This document shows, one piece after another, positions 1-9,200 of a DNA stretch of 15,518 nt. How positions within the stretch are numbered: the first letter of the stretch is position 1; the number at the start of each line of letters is the position of its first letter. The notes under the pieces are model-generated. The model was given only the letters and a program-made list of their open reading frames with translations, was not told the origin of the DNA and did not search any database. Both the position numbers and the translations under genes were made by a program. Source of the stretch: Chromera velia (Eukaryota > Sar > Chromeraceae); assembly GCA_018398765.1 (NCBI GenBank), contig JAHBMJ010000116.1, forward strand, positions 37,501 through 53,018, read 5' to 3'.

Positions 1-102
1 GAAATTCAACTTTAGTTAGATCGAAAGGCGGCGTCGAAGAGCATTCCGGTACGCTACTGCCATCTGCTGAGCAAGAGACTACTTGTGTTTATGGAGAAAA
101 AC

Positions 103-294
103 GTCAGTCAGTCAGTCAGTCAGTCAGTCAGTCAGTCAGTCAGCCAGTCAGTCAGTCAGTCAGTCAGTCAGTCAGTCACAGACTCACTCACTCACTCAGT
201 CAATTACTCACTCAGTCAGTCAGTCAGTCATTCAGTCACTCACTCACTCACTCACTCACTCAATCAGTTACACACTGAGTGACTGACAGACTGA
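103..294. repeat. Imperfect GTCA / CTCA tetranucleotide microsatellite
   Basis: About 19 units of GTCA with a few substitutions run from 103 to 178. They pass into CTCA units and mixed TCAG/TCAC units up to about 294. The repeat stays open in two frames because it has no stop codon in them, which produces meaningless Ser-Gln-Val polypeptides. Each GTCAGT unit also resembles the splice-donor form used by several introns in this window. Confidence 0.9.
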
Positions 295-444
295 CTTCCA
301 GTTCCGCCAAAAATTCCCCGTTCACGGCGTTAGGCGCCTTCACGATTCGACTCTCCTGTCATGCCATCCAAAAATAGATAGAAGGTTGCAAAGGAAAAAT
401 GGAGAGAAATGAAGAAGCACGTTTCGGCCTGAGAAAAGAAGCAC

Positions 445-552
445 GTTTTGCCTGACGTTTCGGCACATCTCTTCCCTTTTCTTTCCCTTGCATGCGTCCT
501 CGCGTGCGTCAATTGTTTTGCCTGGCGTTTCGGCACATCTCTTCCCTTTTCT
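445..552. repeat. 38 bp direct repeat pair flanking a 32 bp spacer
   Basis: Positions 445-482 and 515-552 are the same 38 bp sequence (beginning GTTTTGCCTG and ending CTTCCCTTTTCT) with one A/G difference. The 32 bp spacer at 483-514 is unrelated to the repeat. A shorter degenerate pair (AGAAGCACGTTT...) sits just left of it near 413-456. The pair lies in presumed intron sequence of the COQ10-like gene. Its layout resembles the duplication-with-insert structures in the Rpn12 and TMX2 introns. Confidence 0.8.
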
Positions 553-657
553 GTCGTTTCTCGACGAACTCCTCGAAACTGGGGAGAAGTTTCGGTAGCG
601 AAAGGCATCAAACAACCTTGAAAGGCGGAAGGAAGAAAGCAAGGCGCAGGAGCAAGT

Positions 658-696
658 GACAGACAGACAGACAGGCAGGCAGACAGACAGACAGAC
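658..696. repeat. AGAC tetranucleotide repeat at a splice donor
   Basis: About ten AGAC/AGGC units end directly at the COQ10-like exon. On the minus strand the intron therefore begins GTCTGTCTGTC, so the microsatellite itself supplies the donor dinucleotide and the following bases. Confidence 0.8.
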
Positions 697-1132
697 TTGG
701 CACCACGGCAGAAAGCGTTTGTATTCCTTCACGTCGATCACCATGTCATAGTACTGTTCAGGCGTGTACCTGCAGTGCAAAAGAAAAATGAATGGATGGA
801 TGGAAGAAGCAAACGGACAACAAAGAAGCACGGAAAGATGAGGGCCAAACAGACGTGTTTGTCTAATCAACAGACGCTGAAAGAAAAAGGACGCCCCCTC
901 TTTCCCCCCCTCTGTGTGAAGGGGAAGGAGCGAGAAGATCAGATGTGAGAGAGGGAGGAACTAAACAAATGGGGTGGGGCGGAAAGCAGGGGGATGAGTA
1001 GCGACCTTGATCTAACCACAGCATCAAAAAGTGTACCAGACTCATCCACTGACATGACTTTTTTGCGTTCTCGGTGATGGAGTGTGTGTGTCTCTGCGAA
1101 GGGATTGAAGAAGGAGCGGCTCTGTAGAACGC
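697..1132 (-). CDS. COQ10: COQ10-like ubiquinone-binding START-domain protein (partial, at least two exons)
   Basis: COQ10 proteins are mitochondrial START/polyketide-cyclase-fold proteins that bind coenzyme Q and support its biosynthesis and respiration. The diagnostic exon is 769 to 697 on the minus strand. It reads YTPEQYYDMVIDVKEYKRF followed by LPWCQ, the conserved start of the family's domain (Y-S/T-PEQ-Y-DVV-x-Y-x-FLPWC). It is bounded by CTGCAG before and GTCTGT after. The preceding exon ends at 1006 with TCA AG before GTCGCT, so the split codon joins as ...FDAVVRSRYTPEQ, matching in phase. This exon carries RSFFNPF, comparable to a motif upstream of the domain in animal COQ10. Its 5' end is uncertain (acceptors at 1122 or 1133). 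No start codon is assigned and the C-terminal two thirds is missing, probably beyond the window's left edge. Confidence 0.68.
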
Positions 1133-2320
1133 CTGCATGCAGAGAGGGGTCAAAGAAAGGATTTATAGAAAAATCATCCAAGGGACAAGTCGTGCACAAA
1201 AAAACAGTACGACAATTACAGGTCAACCATCCACCTACACCGTCCCAGAGTCCCCCAAAGAGATCCTCCGGGCTTTCCTACTGACGTACTTCGTGTTTGG
1301 GTGTCTGCCTGACTGGCTGTCTATCTACCTCTCTGACTGCCTTGCCCTCAGTTTCTCCGTCTGACTGACAAACTGAGTGGGCGTGTGTCAATTGCCTGGC
1401 TGGTTGGTCGGTTGGCAGGCTGTCTATCCAGCTACCTGTCTCTCTGACTGAATAACTCAGTGGTCGTCCGACTGACCGATACATTTCGGGCCTCTGAGAG
1501 GCGCTGCTTGTGTGGTCTCTGCCACGACGAGCTGCGGGGAGAGCCTGCCGCCTGGTGTCATTGCAGAAGAGGAAGAAGAGGAATTCGCTCGTCGTCGGGG
1601 AAGGAGGGGTGAAGGTAGATGGGAGTGGGCATGTCTGTGCCTACTCGTTTGTCTGCAGCAGGACGCAGCAGCTGCCTCAGAGAGCACCCGTGCACTCGCA
1701 ACCAGAGCCAGGCACTGAGAAGCCTTGCAAGAGCGCCCCGTGCAGACCTGCATCATTGGCTTTCCTCCTTCCTACCTCACCCGATCGCACACACAGACAG
1801 ACCCCCAGAATGCCCCCCCACCTTCACAAGTGCAGAAAGAAGTTCAACGACTGGATCCGCTTTCCGCTCCATACAGTGGTGTGCAATCCTCTTCAGTTTT
1901 AGGGGAAAATCTTTACATAAAGATCAAGTAGACGGAATTCGGGTGAGTGTCGCTTGTCTTCTTTTGTCACGCATGCAAGCGTGGGCGTCCTCTCAGATGA
2001 AAGCTCAATTTCCGTTCGAGATTATGGAGCGGCTTTTTCGGTCTCAGTGTGGACATGCAGCTGGAGGGAGACGGCAGGATCTCACTCACGCAGAACTTAA
2101 GGGGAAAAGGAATGTTATAAGGCAAGGAGCCCAAATCAGGAGACAACACAGTAACGACACATCAATATATCCATCAACTATGCCGCTCATGACAGATCCC
2201 CCATCCGTCTAGCAAAGGTGGTTTCTAATGCAGATGACCATAGAAGAAGATCTCGGGCAGAATTTAAATTGACGCACGCAAGCGGTGTTTTTGTGCAAAT
2301 TTGCTGAAAAATATGAAAAA
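1133..2320. other. Unassigned region with possible orphan exons
   Basis: No complete gene was recognised. On the plus strand several segments look exon-like. One at about 1221-1282 lies between ACAG and a GTACTT donor and encodes TYTVPESPKEILRAFLL. One at about 1566-1613 lies between TTGCAG and GTAGAT and encodes an acidic/basic tract (AEEEEEEFARRRGRRGE). A further candidate follows GTCTGCAG at about 1660. A good donor, CGG followed by GTGAGT, occurs at 1941. I could not join these into one consistent frame or match them to a family. The 5' exons of the minus-strand COQ10-like gene may also lie here. Nothing convincing was seen at 1945-2320. Confidence 0.3.
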
Positions 2321-2435
2321 TAGTCCCGAGGAGATTCGAACTCCCGACCGCATGTACAGCACTCAGCACTGTGTTCTCGCGGCGCCCTGATCAGGAAGTG
2401 TGACTGTGTGCTCTACCACTATTAACCACTATTCA
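2321..2435 (-). other. Degenerate tRNA-like sequence (tRNA pseudogene or tRNA-derived SINE head)
   Basis: The minus strand reads a D-arm/A-box-like stretch TGGTTAATAGTGGTAGAGC. About 65 nt later comes a near-perfect T arm, GGGAG-TTCGAAT-CTCCT, carrying the B-box core GTTCGAATC. It then runs into CGGGACTA and a TTTTT tract that would serve as a Pol III terminator. The T stem pairs 5/5 (one G-T) and the D stem about 3/4. The acceptor stem does not pair well, the spacing between the boxes is too long for a simple tRNA, and no convincing anticodon arm was found. A functional intron-containing tRNA is therefore unlikely. A decayed tRNA or the Pol III promoter part of a SINE fits better. Confidence 0.45.
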
Positions 2436-2903
2436 TATCCCAATACCGTGCGAACTAACGGCCGGTATGCTGGGACGTGCTATGCATCCACGAACCCTCG
2501 AACACTATTCATATGAATATCATACAAGCTACGGGACCGTTGCTTCGCGCGAGATTCAAAATTGCTTCGTTCACTTCAAGGAAACAAACAATTTTCCTAT
2601 ATAACCACGAGTTTTGAAACCGGCCGTTCACAGCGACATCATGCACTGATATGCACTGCATGATATGGGAGTTTTTTGTGTCCCCTCCGGGACTTCCGGC
2701 CTAGCTCGATCGCGGCCTCGGCTTGCGCGCGCGCGAGCCGGCCGACGCCGGGCTGCGCGGGCCCGGCGCCGGCGCCTAATCGAATCCTCACTCGATCATG
2801 CAGTACCAGACTTCCTTCGGGCAAGATTGTCTGAATCTGCGAAAGTTGATGCACGTTCCGAGATCACATTCCTGCATATACACCTGTACATGAGAGCGCC
2901 TGA
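2436..2903. other. Upstream region of the DUF1279 gene, with inverted repeat and GC-rich block
   Basis: This interval holds the presumed promoter and 5' leader of the plus-strand gene starting at 2904. It contains an 8 bp inverted repeat (ATCATGCA at 2638-2645, TGCATGAT at 2657-2664), a possible TATA-like CCTATATAACC near 2598, and a strongly GC-rich block at about 2697-2780. That block includes a GCGCGCGCGC run and the perfect palindrome GGCGCCGGCGCC (2765-2776). No real coding region was recognised. Confidence 0.35.
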
Positions 2904-4326
2904 ATGATGCCGTCCTTCCTTCCTGCGCTCCTGAGCCTTGTGTGGCTCACAGGCGTCTCCTCTTTCCGTTCCCTGCCTTCCGTCTCTGTACCCGTCCTGA
3001 GAAGACCTGCATTCTCCCAACACCCCCACGCCTCCCCTCTCTTCTCCTCAAGAACCTCCCCGTCACCACGACGGAGGCTGCCCCCTCTTTCGGTGCTGTC
3101 TGCTCAGGGGGTGACTGATGCAGGCGTAGCCACGAGGGAGGAGCAGGAGATTGGAGTAAGTGCCCCGAATACCTCTGCAAGCGTAGAGGTTCCACAGAGC
3201 TCAAACTCAACAGCACTCACAACAGCACAGGAACCCGCACCAGAACTTCAGGGTCAGTCCGTCAAGACGGCCGTGGAATAATGGGATAATGGGGTCAGGG
3301 CACTTTCCGTCTCCTGTCTCTGTGCGCCCAACGCCTCCATCTGGCTTGGGACGTGGCCATAGGTAGTCGCATCTTCTCTTGCCCCCTTTCTTTTCCTTGT
3401 GCCGTTATTCGATTCAGCAGCGAGATCCGTCCTTGTGTGCTCAACCTTGATGGTGCCAACTCAATCTTGTTGGCTCATCTGTCTGCCCCTCCGGTAGAAT
3501 CCGCTCACGCGTCCGCCGAAGCAGCCACGCTTTTTTGATCACACATTCCGCTTTCGCGGTTGTCTGGCCAGCCGTCTTTCCTCTTTCTTTCTGGAGTCTC
3601 CTCATGCAACAGCACATGAGACGAGAGAGAACCGATCAGTGCAAATTGTTTGACAGAGAAGAAAGAAAGCCCCTTATCTCCTTTCTTTGTTCTTTTCTGT
3701 TATCTCTTCCTCTGTAGAGGTTCCCCCATGAGCAATTTTGTTCTTCATACAGCGGGCAGCCCGCTGACAGGCCATCATAGCTTCACATTGTCCTGCTGCT
3801 TTTTTTGTTTCTTCAATTCTATGCAGGCTCAATTCTCCAGAGATTCAGGAAAGGATTGCGATTCAACAAGAAGTCCCTGGTGGCACTTGGAACCAACTTT
3901 CTTTTTACTTACGGATTTGTCAGCAATGCCTTCTACTGCACTTCTGTCATTGCGGCCTGGACAATCTTCTCTCTTCGGTACGGGGTGACACCGTTGGCAG
4001 AGGGGAAGTGGCCGTATTTTTTGGCGATTTACGGGTCGTTGTGGTTTGTGGGTAACTTTATGAGGCCAATTCGAATCGCGGTGGCGGCAGCGATCGCTCC
4101 CAGCTTCAACAAGTTGATCGATTTTGCCGAACATGTCCTTCACCTGCCAAGATCGGCTGCGTTCACTGCGGTGATCATTTTCTTGAACATTTTCTGCACA
4201 ATCTTGTATCTCATGGGGGGTATTGCACTCAGCGGACTGCTGACGGGTGTTCCGGTGCTTCCAGACGGTGTGACGTTGGGGGCGTTTCTGGCTGAGTACT
4301 TCTCTAGACGCCCTCTTCCATCATGA
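2904..4326 (+). CDS. Plastid-targeted DUF1279 (FAM210-like) membrane protein
   Basis: Two exons, 2904-3252 and 3827-4326, join in phase (G|GC, Gly117) and encode 282 aa. The intron begins GTCAGT and ends ATGCAG. Residues 1-20 (MMPSFLPALLSLVWLTGVSS) look like a signal peptide. It is followed by FRSLPS and a Ser/Pro/Arg-rich stretch, giving the bipartite leader of complex red-lineage plastids with Phe at the expected transit-peptide start. From about residue 130 the sequence matches, from recall, the plant chloroplast DUF1279 family: a LVALGTNFLFTYGFVSN block, then PLAEGKWPYFLAIYG, NFMRPIRIAVAAAIAP, and a hydrophobic segment ending LLTGVPVLPDG. Three hydrophobic segments suggest an integral membrane protein. 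Its biochemical role is unknown; animal FAM210 proteins are mitochondrial. ATG 2904 is followed at once by a second in-frame ATG at 2907. Confidence 0.88.
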
Positions 4327-6282
4327 GAATGACAGGGGAGAGAGACGCAGGTGCACTGTCCTGAAAGGAGCAGATGGTCAAGCTCTCGATTGATCGAGCT
4401 GAGTGCCGCGTCTCATCTGTGGATCGGGACACTGCAGGGAAGAGAAAGGATGTGCATGATACCAGTTGAGGGGGCAAGGATTTCACTCCTTTGTTGGGGC
4501 ACTAGCATGGTGACCTCAGAGTCTCTCTCTCTCTGGTCTGATTATCTTTCTTCTGCTCAACCTTCTTCTTGCTGTCGTGTCCTCGGTCAGGCTGGCCGGA
4601 CGACTTTGTCGATTCATCGATTTGTCTGTCTGGCATAGTGGTAATTTTGGATTATTGTTTGCTTTCAATACTTTAGTTTGCTTCTTTGTTTTGTGTATGA
4701 AAAAAGACGGACTGGCATCAGAGAGAGAGTCGATCTGAGAGACGTGCCAGGTTGTTTAGTAGCAGAAAGCTTGCTCGATTTCACACCTGTGTGTTTTCGT
4801 AGTTGGTTTTGTTCGTGCAAAGTCCTTGCGATTGTGTGTGCATGAATTAATGATGCCTAAATATGTGAAAGCTTTTTTAAGTGTCCATGCACTCTGTGTA
4901 GACCATGAAAGCAGGAAAACAACTAGGGAAAAAACGTGGTCGTCACGTTTAATGTGAATGATAATTGATTAATAAAACATTGAAACTTAAAGTGTATTAA
5001 AGTGCCTTAAAGAATTTGTTACCAGATTATCTAGAATGTACGCTGCGTTACCATACGCAAAATAATGTGGGAATTTGAAGTAAAGCAATTAAATTTCGAT
5101 TAATTGTTTTATGAATCAAATATGACGTTTCCGTTCCTTTTACTTCGGTAATAGTTTCCGGCCCCTTTTATGTCTAGCATTACTAGTAATATAAATTGCT
5201 GCATATTGCATTATAATTTAATGACTAGTAAAACCGTAATATTATTACTAATATATCACCCTAAGGCGTTGCCCCCTATAGATATTGTCTTATCAAAATT
5301 GTACAGTTTGTACTTGATAGATGGTCGATCAAGAATCGATCGATCAAAAATTCGAAATTATATGATTAGGATTAATTTATGTTCTGGGTTTGTCCCAAGG
5401 TCCACTGCCGGGGGACGGCTTGCACCGTCAAGCTCTAGGTCAAACTTAAAAATGTAAAATTTTAATTTTTAAAATTTTTTTCAGATTATCGAGCTAGTGA
5501 TATATGTGAATCTTCTGACATGTTTTGCTTTGCTTATCGATCATGGCTGTCAGATCTCAGATGAGCGCGAACGGCTAGAGATGGCTGGAGCTCGGCCGGG
5601 GAGGGCGTGTTCCTGATCGATGGTCTGCGTGCAGAGATGCTGCCGGGTGCTCTGGCATGGAAGAGGGATGCAGATGAACGAACGTGCAGTGAACTCATCG
5701 ATCGAAGTGTGAATGAATCCACGTGCCTGACAGAATGACTCAGGCGTCGAGGACGGGATCGATCTCACGAAAGGTTGAAAAGGGGCGGGGAAGATAGTGG
5801 ATAGAAGGGCGCTCTGAAAGGCAGAGGATCAATGAAGCCCGCCGCCCTCTTTTAGGTGCTTCAGACGATGGGAGAAGGACACCCACGCCCAACGACAGGT
5901 AGAAATCGGCTCAGCTCTTTCTCCCGCCTCCCCTTTTCTCTGCACCCACTTCTTTCGAGCAATTCCCCCCCCGGCAGAGTGCAGAGGCACAGACACGCAG
6001 GCAGAAGGAGACCCTTCTCCTCTCCCCGCACCCAACCAACCCTCTGCTGTCCTCTGCCCTCATCAGTGACCGACAAGGCGCTTCCTCTTGAAAGCCGAAA
6101 AACCGTCACACCTACCCATCCTTCTCAAGAACCCCCCCCCCTTTCTCCTGCACTCAGGCCCCCTCCCACCGCCATTCAACAAGGCCAAAAAAAAAGATAG
6201 AGAACGAACGATCCAACAAAAGCACCGCATCTCTCTCGACTGAATTCCCCCCCCCCTTCCCCCTTCGTGTCCAGTGAGCGAA
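4327..6282. other. Convergent intergenic region with AT-rich island
   Basis: This gap separates the 3' ends of the DUF1279 gene (+) and the Rpn12 gene (-). The part up to about 4640 is presumably 3' UTR of the left gene. From about 4640 to 5520 the sequence becomes markedly AT-rich and includes an AATAAA at 4971-4976. From 5520 to 6282 it is GC-moderate with pyrimidine tracts and several ATCGAT sites. No open frame in it resembles a known protein. I see no tRNA, rRNA or transposon ends. Confidence 0.5.
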
Positions 6283-9200
6283 TTAAACAATCCTTTCCAG
6301 TTCCGATGCGTAAGCTGCATGCATACAGACAGGGCCCCCGGAAAGAAACGGAAGGAGACTTCACATCGACTCTATCCTTCCGTCCGTTGATCTGTATGTC
6401 TGTCTGTCTTAGAGATGGGCTGTATTCCTCCATACTGTATGGTGAAGAGGAACAGACGGAGGGATGCCTACACACGTATAGAAAGGAGGAATTAAAGAAA
6501 AACGGTCTGAACACAGGAATGGTATTATGGAAAGAGCGGAAAGTAGAGAGATCAAACAAAACAAAACACACCTACTAAGGAACGAAAGTCCATAAAAGAA
6601 AAAAAAGAACCAGCCAAGTGTTTACTCAACGGGATAGAGGAACAAGACAGATGTCAATCAGAAAAGCAATTTCTAGCTCAGACCGCGAAACGAATAAAGA
6701 GACACCTCTCCTCTGATCTGATCTACCCCCACTCAGACAGACAGATAGATCCTCACCCACCCACTGCCTGCCAGACTGACCCATTGTGTTGGTGATCACC
6801 GTAAGTGCTTCGAGGTCCGTCTTCTTCCCCTCAGCCTGCAAGAAAAAAAAAGTAGATGCATTTACTTTCATACATTTACTTTCATACAAAAAGAATCCTG
6901 TATGAAAGTAAATGCATGGTCCGTCTTCTTCCCCTCAGCCTGAAGAAAAAGATGAGAGAAAAGGGTAATCGGCAATTGAAGGAGGAAAGCAAAAAAACGA
7001 AAGCGCAAAGCGAAAATTCAAGGGACGTCCGAGCGATCCCGAGGCTGCTTCTTCGGGGGCTCTCTTACGGTTTTAAAAGAACATGAAATGCATGCCCACA
7101 CATTTTTGGTAATGAAGAGACAGAAAAAGAGGACAACGACACAAGCAAAAAAGAAAGGCACTCACCCCTCACAGAGTACTGACGATGCAAAGACAAAAGA
7201 AAAGATGTTTGAGAGGCACAAGAGCAGGCAGAACGGGGGCACGAGGGAGGCTCCCTCCCTCCCTCCCTCGCTGCGTGACTGACACTTTTGAAGTAGAGTT
7301 TGTTGCCCTCCACTTCCCACGTCTTCCTCTCAATTCCCTCCTCGTCCTCTTCCTCTGCATCTTCTCCTGCGTCTGCAGATAGAGGGACAACAACGGAGGG
7401 AGGAACGCAAGCAAAAGCGAAGTACGTAAACAGGCAGGCACTGACAATTTCTTCCCTGCTGGAAACAGTCAGCTCACGCATTGACCACTTGACCTTCCTC
7501 AGACAAAAACAAAACAGCCCCCAAAAGAAGCAACGCAACAACAGGGCAGAACGATCTCAAAGAAGAGACAAATCAAGGTGTCGGGACACCAACCGATGCG
7601 CCAACGGACCCACCTGCTGCAGCCGCTGCAGCCGCCGCGCCCCCGTCCATTTCCACATCCCCTCCTTCCCCTGCCTCTCTCTTTCCCCTCGCGTTCATTT
7701 CCTTCGCGAGTTGCCGCAACTCTGCCTCGCTGCCCGTTGACAGCATCCGGCAAGCAAAAGGGACGTCGACCTGCACGCACGTGCGCATTTCGGGCAGTGC
7801 AACAGCAACAGAATGAAACAAACAATGCAGAGCAGAAAGGCGAGATGATGAAAGGGGGTGGACACGCGAAAGGGTCAGTCAGAGAAAACACTTTCGTACC
7901 CACTGCTGAACTCACAAACAAAACTTGGAAAGGCTGGCGGACAAAGAAAACCATCTGCTCTTTCTTTTTGACGAAAAGAATTGTTCTCAGAACAAAGCGC
8001 CGTATTTCGTTCTTTTTTGCATGACCCCCCGGGGCCTCTGCTTTCCTCGCATGACCTACAATTCTGACGGACCATCGGACTTTCTGTCAAGCTTTTATTT
8101 TCATACAGCATTCTTTTTATTTTTCATACAGAATTCATACAGGCAGAAAAGAAATGCATGACCCACACTTCTGACGAACCGTCGGACTTTCTGTCAAGCT
8201 TACTTACCCATGAGTACGCCGTCTCCAACGACTCGGCGATCTTCTTGCGAATGGTTGTTGTCAGCGTGTCGACAAAAAAGCGAAAAATCGGCAGCGGTAC
8301 ATCTTTGGAGATAGTGAGGACCTGCGAGCACAGTTATTGAGGAAAGGAAGGAGGGAAGCGTAGAAAGAAACCCGTTTCAAAAAGTGCTTGGAGGTTCTTT
8401 TACAGTAATCTGTTTATTCATTTGACCCTTTGCATACGTTTCTTTGATAAAGCATACAGACGAGAGAGCCCGTCAGATGCGAAGGTCCGAACTTCTTTTC
8501 ATGTCCCTCCCGCTGGTCTTGACTCTCTCCGGCCGTCAAACCGGAAAGAAAACAGGGAAGGAGAGGTGGAGGTCTGTCAGCAAGGAGGAAAACCTGCTTT
8601 CCACCCTTCACCCCCAAAAGAACACACCAAAAACAGGGCCAAGAGAGACCCCACTCCCACTCCCATCACCCGTTCCCTCACCTTGTTGTAGTTCCCTTCC
8701 ATCAGGGCCCTCTCCAGGGCAATCGGGTGTTTCAGGTACGTGTTGCCCCCTTCCCCCCTCTCTTCTTGAGGAATCAACTCGAGCTCTGTGTGAAAGTCTC
8801 TGCATACACACACACATATGCACCTACGTACATATACACACACACATACGCACCTACGTATCCCGACATAGAGTGACGCAGAAGAAAACAGACAGAGACG
8901 GACGGAGGAGAGAATGGACTCTAGGGAGATAGCAAAAGAACTCGAGCGAAGAGGAAAAGGAAGAGGAACAGAAGGAAGCCGAAAGAAGGCATAAAATCTA
9001 GGAAGCTCCCATTTCTTTTTTGCTCTACAGTCGACTGGCCACCTACAGACCCGCCTCCCTTACAACCACCCACCCCCTCACCCGATTCTGTTCTCTGCGA
9101 GCATGTGCAACAAAAACATGCCCATGATCGGGTACTGCCTCTGAGAGGGCGGCATTTGCTTCCCGAAGTCTCTATAGTAGGTCTTCAGCTGGAGCACGTG

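Larger units (their letters stand above)
1..696. other. Left flank: microsatellites and intron of the COQ10-like gene
   Basis: This stretch holds no exon I can support. It contains the GTCA/CTCA tetranucleotide array (103-294), a 38 bp direct repeat pair (445-482 and 515-552) and an AGAC array (658-696). The minus-strand COQ10-like exon ends at 697, so most or all of this stretch should be the following intron of that gene. Its remaining START-domain exons were not found here and probably lie beyond position 1. Open frames over the tetranucleotide array are only Ser-Gln-Val repeats of the microsatellite. Confidence 0.5.

Noticed and set aside
1-72. Possible next COQ10 exon on the minus strand (GSSVPECSSTPPFDLTKVEF)
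   Set aside because: The preceding exon ends in phase 0, and the only nearby acceptors (CTCAGCAG) give either a quick stop or the wrong phase; the similarity to the family is too weak.
83-286. Two overlapping Ser/Gln/Val-rich open frames
   Set aside because: They are translations of the GTCA/CTCA microsatellite, which has no stop in those frames; not a gene or a CRISPR array.
4693-4707. GTATGAAAAAAGA, identical to 13 bases of element C
   Set aside because: Short and A-rich, with no opposite arm and no flanking duplication; cannot be told from chance.
5170-5457. 95 aa plus-strand open frame in the AT-rich island
   Set aside because: Composition follows the AT-rich DNA (Ile/Leu/Asn/Ser-rich start), with no recognisable domain and no splice context.
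5323-5765. Cluster of ATCGAT/GATCGATC sites
   Set aside because: Short palindromes that also occur elsewhere in the window; without counts against background this is not a supported regulatory feature.
6626-6780. Rpn12 C-terminus continuing past exon 8 (ending SRSELEIAFLIDICLVPLSR)
   Set aside because: SELEIAF resembles the tail only loosely and has no good acceptor before it; the exon at 6314-6283 gives the exact family ending YASELERIV in correct phase.
7065-7541. 158 aa minus-strand frame as a separate gene
   Set aside because: Only the DAGED...LYFKS part is coding, as exon 7 of Rpn12; the rest is intron read-through beyond clear CTGCAG and GTCAGT borders.
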